Positions 39,353 to 51,693 of a stretch of DNA of 64,000 nt are shown here, one piece after another. How positions within the stretch are numbered: the stretch's first letter is position 1; each line of letters starts with the position of its first letter. The position numbers were made by a program, and so were the translations under genes. Source of the DNA: Agroathelia rolfsii (taxonomy: Eukaryota; Basidiomycota; Agaricomycetes; Amylocorticiales; Amylocorticiaceae); NCBI GenBank assembly GCA_018343915.1, contig JABRWF010000005.1, positions 4,235,875 through 4,299,874 on the forward strand, read 5' to 3'. The notes below the pieces were generated by a model. It searched no databases and was not told the DNA's origin. It saw only the letters and a list, made by a program, of their open reading frames with translations.

Positions 39353-39705
39353 TGCTACCAGCGTGTTGACCTGTAAGGACTCTGAAGTGGCAATGTTGCA
39401 TTTAAGTTTGTACTATATTAATAGAGTATTTACTATTATTTAGTACTTACATCATCATGCATCATTATGGTATTGTTGCTTCCGGCTTATATAGCTTCAA
39501 GTTCTACAGTGACCGTGCTCAGGTTAGTGACTCTTCAAGCTTCAAGCTTCAAGTTCTGCAACGACTCGGATTGCAATTTGAGTACGGCTGATACCTTATA
39601 TAATACTCGCTAGTAGACAATATCCTAGGTGCGTACGCTTGGTGCTAGCTACGTTGGCCTTCGGCCTTAACTTTGCCGATAGAATTCAACCGTTTAAAAT
39701 ACTAT
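39353..39705. other. Divergent promoter SWC5 / RNA methyltransferase with TTCAAGC repeat
   Basis: Holds a short tandem repeat of TTCAAGC/T (three units, 39,534-39,554) and a related TTCAAGTTCT copy near 39,497. No gene is seen. Confidence 0.45.
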
Positions 39706-40862
39706 ATGTCTCTTGAATTTGGTGTTCCCGTTCATGGGAATTATCATGGGTATTCATCATTCAAGTTTATAAATGTAGGATCCTGATTCAATTCATCGAA
39801 TCGATCCTTAGCTACTACACAAAACGTCCAACCGCTCGTGACCCTCGCCTGGCACTTTTGGAAGAGGACACGTTTGCTGGCCGTTCTGTACTGGACGTTG
39901 GTTGTAATGAGGGCTCTGTCACTTGTGAGATTGGCATGTGAAATAGATCCCAATCATGTTGTTCCATCATCCTAATTTCTAATAATTTTCAGGACAATCT
40001 TGGCACGCGAAAAAGGTCATCGGTGTTGATATTGATGATTCTTTAATTCGTGCAGCGTGGAAGTATAGAAGAAGCGTTTGGAGCAGACAAGCGCCACATT
40101 CTGAACTCAGCGATTTTAGCGACTACCCTAAAACAAAGAGACGTAAGACAGAGTCTAAAGACCAAGCAGAACAGACGCCGTATCATGAGATGATATCTGG
40201 CTATTTTCCACTTTCGGCAGAACATATGTTTGGCCCGCTCCCTGTGCCCATTGCAAATGATGACGCTTCTAGGTCATTTTTTCCCTCTAACACAACCTTT
40301 TACACCGCCGACTGGGTGAATGATGGGATTCCGGGAGATTCTTCTGGATATGACGTTATAGTAGCGTGTGTTCACACTGGATTGCGATTGCTTGAACAAT
40401 CTCATATTCTCCTCAAATCAGGTTTTCTATTACTAAGTGGATACATCTTAACGGAGGAGATGCTGCGCTATACAAGTTCTTCAATCGAGTATATTCTGTT
40501 CTCCGACCTGGTGGAAAATTTATACTAGAACCTCAGACGTGGGAAAGCTACACAAAAGCTAAGCGTATGAGTCAGGTGAACATTATTTGCTTTGACCTCT
40601 CGCACTGGTACTCTGTTCTTACTCTTATTCATTACTACCTGTCCTTGTAGCGGCTCAAAGAGAATGCCAAGTCTTTGAAACTTCGTCCTGAAGGCTTTGG
40701 TGATATCCTAGCATCTATTGGTTTCGATTTAGTGCGCCATCATGGAAGCACGGGCGAAGGAGGTACAGTACCTTTGTCTGATAGCCAGTGCCTTGAGCTC
40801 ACTCAAAAGTTTGTGAATGCCCAGGATTTAAAAGGCCAGTTCATGTTTACCAAAAGTTATAA
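39706..40862 (+). CDS. MePCE/Bin3-type RNA 5'-phosphate methyltransferase
   Basis: SAM-dependent enzyme of the BCDIN3/MePCE family, which caps small RNAs by methylating the 5' gamma-phosphate; fission yeast Bmc1 is a telomerase component. From ATG 39706: MSLEFGVPVHGNYHGYSSFN, then YYTKRP, motif I SVLDVGCNEGSVTCEI, the acidic VIGVDIDDSLIRAAWKY, then FPSNTTFYTADWV, and after an intron ITKWIHLNGGDAALYKFFNRVY, LRPGGKFILEPQTWESY, LKLRPEGFGDIL and a last exon GFKRPVHVYQKL. HGNY, TKWIHLN and LEPQTW are hallmark segments. Six or so exons. The stop is 51 bases from the stop of the convergent HIS5. Confidence 0.88.
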
Positions 40863-40913
40863 TAAACACATCCAAAGTAGTACCTGTCCACAAAATATAC
40901 TCTATACATTCAA

Positions 40914-42216
40914 TCATATCTGTTCAAATAGGACCGCCAGTGTCTTCAAGACAGTTGTTACCTCATCACGTGTGCCCACGGTCACTCTTAAGCAACCATC
41001 GCATCCCTTTTCGTTACCGCGATACCTAACGACCACACCCCAATTTTCGGCCATTTCTTTATAGATTGTCTGTGCGCGCTGGTTGTCCGGTCGGGTCTTT
41101 GTTTGGCGATCCAAAACGGGAACAAGTATAAAATTTGCATCTCCAGATCCAATTGGTGTCCCGAGATCAGGAAGCCGAGCGAAGCCCTCAACAAGCAGGG
41201 TACGTGCAATAGCAAGTTCAGCGATGTTCTTGCGAAATATATCAATGGACGATGACCGAAAGGCACGCAGTGCAAGAAGTGCAGTAGGTGTGGAAATATT
41301 GTATGGAGCTTTGGTATTAGAGAGAACGCGGATGAGAGGGGCTTGAGCGAAAGCAATACCCAAACGGATTCCTGCTAACCCAAATGATTTGCTAAGGGTC
41401 TGCATAACGACAAGATTCGAGTATTTTTCGATTAAGGACACCGCTGAAGCAGCATCAGCGCCTTCGGATGTAAAGTCAATGTAAGCTTCGTCGACGACAA
41501 CAAGACCAGTGAATGCGGAGAATTCGAGAATGGAACGAATAAGCGATAGCGGAATGAGTGTTCCTGTGGGGTTACCAGGAGAGCAAAGGAAGATTAGTTT
41601 GATTGAAGGATTTTCAATGACGGCTTTCTTAATCTATAATGTAATCAGTGTCAATATTACCGTTGCATCTAAATAACCCACAAACCTCGTCAATCCGTAA
41701 GGTGAACCGTCCAAATTGCCCGCCCTCTCCGTTCTCACCACTCAAATTCAAATCCACTTTTACAACGCCAATATCATTCACCTGCGCGCATACAGAGTAC
41801 ATGCCATATGTCGGCGGTGTGACTAATATTTTTTCATGGCCACCCGGTTTCACGCATATACGCATGAGCAAATCGATGACCTCGTCAGATCCTACGCCAA
41901 GAAACACTTGTGATGGATTTGATGGTAGACCACGATGAGTGGCAATGAGGGATTTGAGTGTGTTATGGGAGGGATCAGGATATCTATGAAGTTCCCCATG
42001 GATGGCAAGATCCAAATCAGAAGTAGCGGAGTTGTCGGATGGCGATATGGAATGTCCCATGGCATTTTCGTTGGCATCTAGAAGAACACCATCCTTGTAG
42101 TCATCTCGAGCGCAGCGGTATGGTAGGAGTGCAAGAATATTGGGCCTGATAACCCTTTCAATGTCGAAGTGGGCGGGATACTGCGGAGGGATCGATCGAA
42201 GACCGTTGATGGGCAT
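40914..42216 (-). CDS. HIS5: Histidinol-phosphate aminotransferase
   Basis: PLP enzyme converting imidazole acetol phosphate to histidinol phosphate in histidine synthesis. Two coding exons from ATG 42216. Landmarks: VIRPNILALLPYRCARDDYKDG, LLDANENAMG, ELHRYPDPSHNTLK, FLGVGSDEVIDLLMR, LCSPGNPTGTL, VVVDEAYIDF, the PLP-lysine motif TLSKSFGLAGIRLG and LRVTVGTRDEV. The length of about 410 residues is normal. Two TGACTC boxes upstream suggest general amino acid control. Confidence 0.96.
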
Positions 42217-42296
42217 TTTATAGGAGCAATGCACTTTTGTGGTGGGGGGCCTTGGGTAAATTTTGAGTGAGTATTAACCTATTAAGATATCGACTC

Positions 42297-42311
42297 GGAG
42301 TCATTGTGACT
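42297..42311. promoter_or_regulatory. Paired Gcn4/Cpc1-type TGACTC sites upstream of HIS5
   Basis: GAGTCA (42,297-42,302, TGACTC on the minus strand) and TGACTC (42,306-42,311) lie 81-95 bases upstream of the HIS5 start. TGACTCA-like sites bind the bZIP activator of amino acid starvation genes. Confidence 0.6.
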
Positions 42312-42606
42312 CGGGGTCGAAGACCTTTGCGGCGGGATGTCACATTGACACAAAAGCTATAGCAACCGTCTCTTGAGAATTTGAAGACATGTGATATATA
42401 TATATATTGGCAATTTTATTAATGGGTTTTGTCCACTTTGGATGATGATACACGTGATGCGTCCAGTTCGGACGTGTCCTACGCGTCTACCGTAAACATA
42501 TCTAGCTTGGTCCGGAAACTAAATCTGCAGTTGTATCCTTTGAGCGTAACTGTTTATAAGATCCACCTCAAATAGTCTCCTGTGTTGCACTTGGAGTTGC
42601 AAAAAT
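42312..42606. other. Rest of the divergent HIS5 / SEH1 promoter
   Basis: Includes a (TA)n run at about 42,395-42,407 and one CACGTG at 42,452-42,457. The SEH1 start follows at 42,607. Confidence 0.4.
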
Positions 42607-44488
42607 ATGATCCAAACCGGACTCATCAAGCACGCGCATGCAGACCTTGTCACGGATGCTGCTTACGACTTTTATGGACTTCGCCTTGCCACCTGTGGTC
42701 TCGATCAGAAGTTAGTGTCCGAGTCAGACTGCCATACAACCTTCTGTTACTTGCAGTGGCAGCCTATGTTGTACTGAGAGATGTATTCTACTATCCCTCA
42801 CGACTTGTGCAGAATGCCTATTGGGTTATGGATTAGTAGAGTCGAAGAAACTCATGTCTCATTTTATTCGATAGAATCAAAGTTTGGCAAACGGACCAAG
42901 CCACTGGTCAATGGACTCTTGAACAAGAATGGCGTGTTAGTACCCCGTTTTCACTACCCCCCCTCCCCTTCCTTCAAGATGGCTATGTCTGACAAGCGAT
43001 CTGCTTTAGGCTCACGATGCTGCAGTTTCTAAATTAAGCTGGGCACATCCTGAGTTTGGTTCTATCCTTGCTTCAGCTTCATATGACCGGATTGTTAAAG
43101 TTTGGGAACGCCGCTCTGCAAATGTGTCCACTCAAGAACACGGCAGTATTATTAGTACTCTCCATTCTGGCACAAATGGCCTTGAATTATCCGATGATGG
43201 CACACTGGGAGGTATATCCAGGCTCAAGACGAAATGGGTAGAAATGTCCCTGTTACCAGAGGCGAAAGGTACGGTTCGTGCAGTTGAGTTTTCCCCGCAC
43301 CATTTCGGCCTCAAACTTGTGCGTCCCAAAGGAACATTATTTTACTGCTTAATTTTAATTGCTGATGAATACGGTATCTTTGTTCCTTTAGGCATCGATA
43401 TCCACCGACCATCATCTCCGCTTATACGAGTGTGTTGATTTGCGCACATGGACCCTCGCCGATGAAGTTGATATGCTCACGCTCCCTCTCCAATCAACCT
43501 CATCGCCATTTGCATCTACGCCAACGCCCACCCATACCCAAAATGCCCCTGATGGCGCATCTGTTGCCCAGGCTTTGCAACAGGCAATACCAAGACAGGG
43601 TGTTGTTTCAGGATTAGCACCAAATGTTAGTGCAGGAAACAGAGAAGCCGATGGTGGTTGGTGTCTTTCTTGGTGTAAGGAGAGATATTGGGGGGAAGTG
43701 CTCGCCGCAGGTAGCGGGGTTTCAGGTGTTGTGCACGTTTGTTGCTCCTTCCGCTTGACTCTGCAATCACTGCCAGTATGATTGATTCGGTTCAACAGGT
43801 TGTCCGATTCTCGCCATCGAGAAGGACCACTGTTCTGCTTGCGCTGAATCCTCATCCTAGCGATCTTGCAGTTCCAACAGCTGGAGCGGCACCGTCATTC
43901 GGTGTGGCTGGAATATCGGTTGTTGATACAGCACCCCCTAAATATGCCATAACGAGTGTTGCCTGGGCCCCTTCATGTGGACGATCTTATCATCTCATCG
44001 CCACCGGTAGTAGAGACGGTCATGTGCGAATTTGGAGAATCAAACCTGCCAATGAAGGCAATGAAGAGGGTGAATTGTCTGACGCGGACGGTCAATGGGA
44101 GGCATCTGTAGTTGCTGATTTCAACGATCATCGGTATTTCTTTTTAAATCTGCTTCTATAGTTTGCTAAGTGTTGTGTTCTCACTGACATGCGTCATTCG
44201 TTTCGATCTAATAGATCATCAGTCGGCAGAGTTGAATGGAACATGACTGGGTATGCAATGCTGAGCTATATATACTGTATTTCCCACTCACACGCGTTTA
44301 CTTATACCAGGACCATTCTTTCGTCAGCTGGCGATGATGGGCGCATTCGGCTCTGGAGAATGACGAGTGGTAACGTTTGGCGTGCAGCGGGAAATATCGG
44401 TGTTGAAGAAGCAGAAGATAATGATGACATAGACAGCAGTGTAGTCGGCAACACGAAAGATCAGGCTGGTGTCCGCATGGATGAATAG
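42607..44488 (+). CDS. SEH1: Nucleoporin/SEA-complex WD40 protein Seh1
   Basis: Seven-bladed WD40 protein of the Y-shaped nuclear pore complex and of the TORC1-regulating SEA/GATOR2 complex. From ATG 42607: IQTGLIKHAHADLVTDAAYDFYGLRLATC, after introns [39 protein letters not shown] and a blade LRLYECVDLRTWTLADEVDM, a long insert rich in Ser/Thr/Pro/Gln, GWCLSWCKERYWGEVLAAGS, VAWAPSCGRSYHLIATGSRDGHVRIWRI, and TILSSAGDDGRIRLWRM near the end. The AHPEFG and APSxGRSYHLIA segments point to Seh1 among WD40 proteins. The acidic tail ends GVRMDE. The insert is longer than in yeast. Confidence 0.9.
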
Positions 44489-45266
44489 GATGCTCAATGG
44501 CATAAATAATTATATTGGTGGTATTTTGGTCGTTAAATAGCAATAGTACTTTTCCATAGACAACGGCCTCACTGCTGTTGTTAGTGAATGGTTACACTGC
44601 CCTGATACCATAACACCATCGGCCACTCGTGCTCCCTTTGGCTAGGCCGTTGGGCCTTGGCAAATAAAGCCAAAACTGTGTTTGCGATGCTTCCCATTTA
44701 CGGTGTTACTAATACCCTACCAGATATCAAGCTATATCAAGGCCGGTAAACTGAATATAATTGTATCGGATCAGATGTTCAGCATTGGCGCCAATGTCCC
44801 TCTTTATGCGATCATGATATAACCCTTGCAACCCGACTCGGATAGTCTAGCACTTCTAGCGTAATAAAATAACAGCACAATATCAATCGGTAAGTAACTG
44901 GTGGCAACTAAGTATAAATATAAATGACACTACTACTACAATATCTATGAGAAATTAACAACTGCGCACTGATAGTGGCACTATTGAGTAGTATTGACCA
45001 CTGGTAGTAGTGGTGCCCAGAGTTTAGAGCGTCAAACCGGATCCAATAGCACCTTGGCACATGACATATTTGATTTTCAATAACTCGGGTCTAGTCGCAG
45101 GAAACACCTAATTGGAAGGACTGCAAGGACTGGAGTACAGCTCGAAGCCTCCAGGTTCGCCGATAAACAATCGATTGAATTCCTGGTATTTCCGATTTAC
45201 TACCAGTAGGGAGTTCCTGTTGACCACTGGCGCCGATAGTGCTAACACTCAATACACACGATACTC
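44489..45266. other. Intergenic, nothing recognised
   Basis: No gene, RNA or repeat family identified. Contains short (ACT)n-type stretches at about 44,925-44,940 and 45,005-45,015. Confidence 0.4.
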
Positions 45267-46127
45267 ATGAATGAAACTGGCCATAGTCTCATTGAGACTG
45301 GATATGCTCAACCCTCGTCCCCTTCAGAACGCTTCGAAAAAATAACGTTGAGCGAAAATGATGCAAATGCCTCAGGCTTTGATTCACTGGATCCCCAAGC
45401 CAACGGTTCAGATAGGGATGACGAACGGGATTCGAAGCAGATAGGAAACACGAGAAAGGAACCAGGTACTCTAGAACGTCCGGCAGGTTATTCAACTCTA
45501 CCCATGTCAAGGATCCAAAAGATTTTGAAGGCAGATGAGGTGCAGTACAAGGCGACAGAGTTGAGTTGATACTGCAATTAACCCATATATCATGTGCATT
45601 TGGTTAGGAATTGCCCACGATCGCTAAAGAAGCTACATTTATCATATCCTTGGCGGTAGAAGAGTTCATCAAACGCTTGTCAGAAGCAGCACAACGCGTT
45701 GCTGAGCGCGAGCGACGAACAACTGTCCAAAGCAGAGACTTGGGTGTGTACCGAAACAAGACACAATTGTCTGTGTTCTGATAACCACATATTCAAGCGA
45801 CTGTCATAAGAAAAGCGGACGAATTTGTGTTCCTTGAAGGTCTGCATTGTTGCTACTTGCACCCAAATGTTATCCACGATCATTAACATCCAAATGATAG
45901 AGCTCGTTCCTTTCCTGGCACCTCCGCCAGCTTCAGCTTCATCCAGTGGAAAGAGGGGTGATACGAACTTGAAATCCGTAAAACCTGGCTTAAACGTGAA
46001 GGTTAAATCGACATTGCTAGAGCAATTCGTAAAAGTGCAAGACCCACCAGTAAATTCGGCTTCGGTTGCAACTGATTTAGTAATGAAAGAACTATCTGGA
46101 ATCAACCACGGGGAATGGAGACAATAA
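45267..46127 (+). CDS. Histone-fold protein, Dpb3/POLE4/CHRAC1 type
   Basis: Small H2A-like histone-fold subunit, expected in DNA polymerase epsilon and/or an ISWI-type remodeller. From ATG 45267 an acidic disordered N-terminus is followed by the fold: STLPMSRIQKILKAD, an intron, ELPTIAKEATFIISLAVEEF, IKRLSEAAQRVAERERRTTV, QSRDLATVIRKADEFVFLEE and LVPFLAPPPAS, then a Lys/Val-rich tail ending HGEWRQ. Four exons; the intron phases keep the fold intact. The pattern LPxSRIxKIxKAD with KEATFxIS fits Dpb3-like proteins better than NF-YC, but NC2-alpha-like relatives cannot be fully excluded. Confidence 0.8.
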
Positions 46128-46454
46128 CGCCAGTCCCCGCTCGATATGCTAGGTAGTAATTCATAGACCTTTGTATAGGTACTACATTTTAAACTAAGAC
46201 AGGTGGCTGCATAGTTTGAATGATGTGCGCATGTCTTTAAAAATCCCTTCATAAGCTGTTGTCCACTTTTCCTAAATTAGTTCAGGACACTAAAGCAGCA
46301 AGTAAAGAAAGAAAGAAGAAACACGCCAACTCTATTTAATAACTAGTCTAAGCTGTCAAAACACGATACAACATTCTCATGCACCTTGTACGTAGCAAGA
46401 TATTCTATCCGTAGGATCGCAATCTCTTTCCTACATGACTGTAGAGGCACCAGG
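46128..46454. other. Convergent 3' flanks, nothing recognised
   Basis: Short AT-rich gap between the stops of two converging genes. Confidence 0.4.
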
Positions 46455-48794
46455 CTAATGTCTAGATGCCACTTTTCTTTCCTCTCGCAAAACCGCGTGC
46501 TCCCTCCATTCACCACCCTTCAGCAACACGAGGACTAAGAGCAGTTCCGCTATCACGACCAGTCCTGCCCATAGGGTATATAGGCCACCATCTCCGATAG
46601 CATCCTAGAACGAAAAAATGTTTATAAATGTTTCCACTTACAAACATCGAGGGGAATGCTTCTTCACCTGTAATGGCACTGCGACTTCCGCTGCAACAAA
46701 TGCAAGAAAGCCTCTGAAGGAGCTGTTTGTTGCTACCGCTGTGCCGGATCTACCAACATTTGCATCCACAATATACGCTAGTGTACTTGCGTAGACAAAT
46801 CTATGGCATGACATATATTAGCCATGAGAGTATGTGCCCTAGAACAAAATACATACAGCCCTCCAAATCCAGCAAAGAAAAGAAAGACGCAGACGGCAGC
46901 CACATGTACATGGTATTGGCATACCCATCCGTAACCAATCAAGGATAATGGCAAAATGGGGATAGCATGAATTGTACTTCTGAGGCGCATCTGAGAGGGA
47001 AAGATGATATGCTCAGGAAAATATACGGGGCCTGAGATAAATAGAGGTTTACTTCGGGTGTACTTATCCCATTGTTCCGTGCAACGGCCTTGGCTAATAT
47101 ATAATCAGACCACCGACCACCAGCCATACTACCCACAATGGCACCTGTTGAAATGATTCAACTTATGGCAGGATAAAATTAGCTATGGAAATACCGATTC
47201 CAAAGGATAACAAGGTTAGTCCTGTAAATAACGAATTGTATCCATACTTGATACTGAGAGTTCGGGCGCATGTGTAGCTAATGCAAAAATTCATGGCAAA
47301 GAGGATACCTAAACGGAAAGTCGTTTGTGACTACGATCAATAAATCTATTGCTCAATCTGGCTTACCTGACGCTACAAGAACAGCAAGATTGTTCCATCT
47401 CATCAGGATTAGACCTACAGGTTTAAACGGGTTTACATCTAGCAAAGATAGCTTGATTTCTTTCATGCCACTGTTGGCATCCATATCAGATGTAGTATCC
47501 TTCTCTCCTTCACGACATGATGGATTTTCATGTCGCTTGATTCCGTCATCTTTTCCTCTATTCATGCCTTCTACCATAGTGCTTGTCTCACTTTTAGCAA
47601 GGTCGCGGGCACGCTCCCGCTGTCTTTTCTTGAGAACACCCTGATAAACCATGCTGCGCTCGCGCCGAAAAGTATCCTTGAATAAAAGGAGAAAAGATGA
47701 AAAGATGATACCGCCAAAGATGACAAGCAACCAAAACGAGGCACGCCATGAAAAGGCATCCGTAAGCACCCCACCTAAGGGTAAGAATAATATGAATAAG
47801 GCTGCTGAACAACGAAAAATAGCGTTATTACCGAGAATAGGTCCAAGCGAAGGTCCTAACATGGGTGCAGCATAGTATAGGCCCATTTTCGAACCACGCT
47901 CTTTGGGATCGTAAATATCTGCTAGAGTTGCTGCGCCAATAGCCATCACAGCGCTTGAACTGCACAGAATAGAGATAAGGAGATTATCATTTGAAATCCT
48001 GATCCTTGGAAACTTTAAACAGACGTACCCAGCAGCTTGAAGACACCTCATGCCAATAAGAAGTCCGATGGACTTCGAAATAGCAACAATTGATGAACCG
48101 ACCGTAAACAGAGCAATAGATACAATGTAAACCATCTGAAGAGCGCGTAAACGGTAAATCAAAATGACGGTTAAACAGTAGATCTCATACCTTACGGCCT
48201 TTGATCTCACTTATTGCGCTCCATATATACGGTGCATTGCCCTGGATGAGGATAAAAAGGGATACGCTCAGCGCAATTTCCGATGTGGACGCATGAAGTT
48301 GTTTCTCAATTTCCTCGTTTGAAGCTATAAACAAATAAAACTCGTGTATAAGTCTAGAATAACACTGACGCGGCGAGAATCGCCAAGGCAAATCCATTGA
48401 AATAGGCAAATGGAGCGGACAGAAACCTGCAAGAATGAAGGGAAAAAAACATACGATTTTGAATATTGGCCGAGAGACCAGCAATCATGGAGGCACCAGC
48501 CACAATGGATAACACAGCATTCTGAATAGTTTCTATAAGATTGGGTTTCGGTGGCGACGGAAATCAATATTTTCTCGCCTTACGAGCGTTGGACCACTGG
48601 CGGGGATCGTCTTCAACATGCACATGTTCAATATCTATAACTTGATTTGCGTCCTTCGTCAAAGGAGATGGTCGCTGAGGTATTGTTTCATGGTTTAACA
48701 CCGGTTCCTGCCCGATAGTCAGGTCACTACTATCCGAAGTCACGGGCTTGGAGTTTATGGTCTGGGATATGGGCCCACTGGCAGCTGTGGCCAT
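46455..48794 (-). CDS. MFS transporter, DHA1 (drug:H+ antiporter) type
   Basis: Twelve-helix membrane exporter of the major facilitator superfamily. From ATG 48794 a hydrophilic N-terminus ends DDPRQWSNARK, the usual lead of DHA1 transporters; helices follow with SEIALSVSLFILIQGNAPYI, the loop motif SAISEIKGRKMVYIVS (motif A), LLIGMRCLQAAG, IGAATLADIYDPKERGSKMG and the antiporter motif APMLGPSLGPILG. A long charged central loop separates the halves. C-terminal helices include FSFGIG and GSMAGGRWSDYILA, FVYASTLAYIVDAN and VATNSSFRGFLAFV. Closest in layout to the yeast Qdr/Aqr group. About eight introns. Its substrate is unknown. Confidence 0.9.
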
Positions 48795-49547
48795 GATTGA
48801 AGTCGTAAGAGTTCGTTAACTCCCAGTCAAGGGATTATAGTCGTAAATAGGGATATGACAACTTGCAGTCGAGGGCAACTGCAGGGCGGCGGCTGACCAG
48901 CACCCTTTATTACACACGACCGTTTATAAAGGTGGGAGTGCATGGCTTATGATAAAGTCTGTTTTCGGCATTGTACGGCAATGATCGGCAATGCGTCGGC
49001 GCGCTATGATTAACAGCGGCGGGCGGCCGATAGCATGACCAGATTGAAAGCGGCTGACATGAGAAATGACTTGGAGGGGCTGCCCGTGGGCTGGGTAAAC
49101 GCAGCGGTTGACGGTGTGGTTAATCTCAGAAAACAACAACCTGAGTGCTTCTGTAATTGTGTAGTTCATTCCTAGTTAGTAGGGTCCAAAATGTTGGCAG
49201 CCAGAATAGTAGGAGAATACCCCACTGGCAGCACAACTTGAAATGGCTCGTACGATCTTTGTCGGAGGTAACGCCGACGGACAGTCGCCACACATGCCCT
49301 ATCGGACGACGTGAGCGTGGTGGCAGTGCGTGCCGCTGGCAGGCAGAGATACCGAGGCAATGCCATCAATCAATGTCGTCATGGGCCGCCCGGCCAACAA
49401 GCAAGTACGCATCCAACTACCGGTGTGCTGGCACACCAATATCCATGAATAATTGATAATATTATAGGCTTACAGACAAGTACAGCAAATGAATTAAAAA
49501 AAAGCCAAGTCCCAAAACAGATAGCTCTGCTGCGCGGGGGTAAATTA
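48795..49547. other. Intergenic, upstream of the MFS gene
   Basis: GC-richer than its surroundings near 48,960-49,110 with several CGG triplets, which may be zinc-cluster sites of the transporter promoter. No gene is seen. Confidence 0.4.
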
Positions 49548-50838
49548 TTATAACTTTGCCTTGTTTGTCTGTACCAGATTGCCTCCTCTCGTCAAGACTT
49601 CAGCCGCTTCACGAACCATGTTATCCACAATCTCCTGTGCAGGTAGAACTTCGTGGATGAGAGCACTAACGCGGCCTAGAAGCCAGGAGCGCATGGATGA
49701 GTCTGGAGTCGCATTGGGGTTCTTCTCCATTTCGTGATCGTGGGGAATAATGCCTTTGGACGTCAATTCTTTGATTTCGGCCTGCCTATTGTTATTCCTA
49801 TATATCATGATCCAGGTTTAGCGCAATTATGATCATCCAAAACAAATGTACTTACCAGTTATCAACGTAAGGGGTTCGTCTCACACGCAACGGTCTGCCT
49901 GTGTAGATCAGAGTAGTCACGGCATCTTCATAACCAGCACTTAGAATGCTTTCTTTGTGGGCCTGCGGAGCAGTGGCTTCCTTCGAGGCAACAAAACGCG
50001 TTCCCACCCAAACAGCCTGTGCGCCCCACATGAGGTTCGCTGCAAGGCTGCGGCCATCAAATACTGCGCCGGCACCAACAACATACACGGGGCCCCCAGT
50101 CAAAGGAGACTTGTGCCCCTTGACAGCGTCGACACAGGCCGGGATTAGAATAGACGCAGGCACATCACCAGTATGGCCTCCTCCTTCACCTGCCTGGGCA
50201 CAAATAATGTCGACGCCAGCAGCAAGAGCCTTAGGAACATGTTTGGGATGTCCAACCATCTAATACAAGTGGATTAAACTATGGAAATCATAAAAGGCGA
50301 TAGAAAGAGAACGTACATTCATTACAGGAATCTTGGCTTGATGCAACTTCTCAACTACCTCCTTTGGAGGAACACCGACAGCACAGACAAACAAGGACGT
50401 CTTTTCCTCTATAATGACATCAATAAGCTCGGATAATCGGCCTTTCGTGTAATCGTACTGTAAAGAAGCCGTCAGATCGAACTGAAGATTCGATAACTTA
50501 GAGAATATCACACGTTTGTTTTACGAGCACTGCCGCCGACTTGAGGAAGCAATAAATCAACACCGAACGGGGCATTTTTGTCCTTCAAGCCCTCTTTTAT
50601 GGTGCGTATCTTTCATGGAGAAGAGCGTAAGGAAACGTATAGCCCCTAAGAAACACTAAACACCCACCTGCCCACGAAGCATCTTGGGAGTGTACCCCAG
50701 ACCACCAATGACACCAAGCCCTCCTGCGTTTGTCACAGCCGCAGCCAACTCTGGACCGGCAGCAACATTCATTCCAGCAAGAATGATTGGATGTTGAATA
50801 CCAAAGAGCTCTGTGATAGGTGTTTTGATGACAGACAT
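49548..50838 (-). CDS. Nitronate monooxygenase, copy 2 (intact)
   Basis: FMN-dependent nitronate monooxygenase, paralogue of the gene at 30,973-32,455. From ATG 50838: SVIKTPITELFGIQHPIILA then GMNVAAGPELAAAVTNAGGL with no intron at a site where copy 1 has one. The barrel continues with YDYTKGRLSELIDVIIEEKT, CAVGVPPKEVVEKLHQAKIP, the conserved MVGHPKHV and CAQAGEGGGHTGD, FMN-binding GAGAVFDGRSLAANLMWGA and GTRFVASKEA. The last exon (NNNRQAEIKELTSKGIIPHDHE...GRVSALIHEVLPAQEIVDNM...NKAKL) is open throughout, unlike copy 1. About 360 residues. It could detoxify propionate-3-nitronate or nitroalkanes; the substrate is inferred. Confidence 0.93.
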
Positions 50839-51693
50839 ATTGTGCTAGTAGCGGCGAGAGAATAGAGAATACTCTGTCTGTGAACACATGCGCTGGTAGA
50901 TATATAGGTAGTTTCACCGGCTAATCATAGCCGGTTTAGCCGTCCGGTAGTCTCATGGCTCAGTCATGTGCCGAATGAAGCAAGGCTCCACGCCTGCCGA
51001 ATTCTGTTGCCACGTGCGCCATCCCGGTCTCGTCCCAGACGGCCGCTGGCAGGTTTACGGACCGAACGAGCTTGTGTCAGAAGTATATTGTCAGACTACC
51101 TGCAACGCAAAAGGTGCCATGATACATCCTTGTGCTTGTGGCTAATACTGAACGATGGGCTTGGTTATTTTGAACTATATACATAGGTCATAATATTTCC
51201 TTCAAGTTTGAACTCATGTTAACTTCGACGGGCGTTAACACCATCGCCAAATGCTTTTGATCTGCTAACATACTCAACTATATACACGGCTGGATGCTGA
51301 TGTCTTTTTGTCTGTATTTTTGGAAGCTTAAGACCATTTTTTTGACGTGTGAATGACTCCTAGTCTGAAACCGTTATACCCAACTGCATTGCACCTTGGC
51401 CAAGTTTTACAGTCTCAGCCTAGTAATGGGATATAAAAAGGGATAGTATAAATTTACTGGACTCTTAAATCCTAAGTCGCAATGCACGGCTGTGCGCCCG
51501 GCGCCGCTAGTGCGTTATTTTCTGAAAACGGAAGTCCGAGCTCAATCAAGGTTCTGAGTTCAACAACAGACATAACAATGGAGACGGCAATATTGCGCTC
51601 CTCAACGCCAGCTACGCGCCCAAAAGTAAACTAACGTTGTGTCCGGTTCTTCGAGCTTCATAGTCCATCGACCATGACCATTAAATGACTTTA
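50839..51693. promoter_or_regulatory. Upstream region of nitronate monooxygenase copy 2 with CCGG palindrome
   Basis: CCGGCTA-ATCA-TAGCCGG (50,917-50,934) is a perfect 7-base-arm palindrome about 80 bases before the start, with an ATATATAG stretch between. The rest, to the 3' end of the next gene, shows no gene. Confidence 0.45.

Noticed and set aside
45680..46252. 190-codon open frame on the minus strand
   Set aside because: Overlaps the last exons of the histone-fold gene, whose family sequence is certain.
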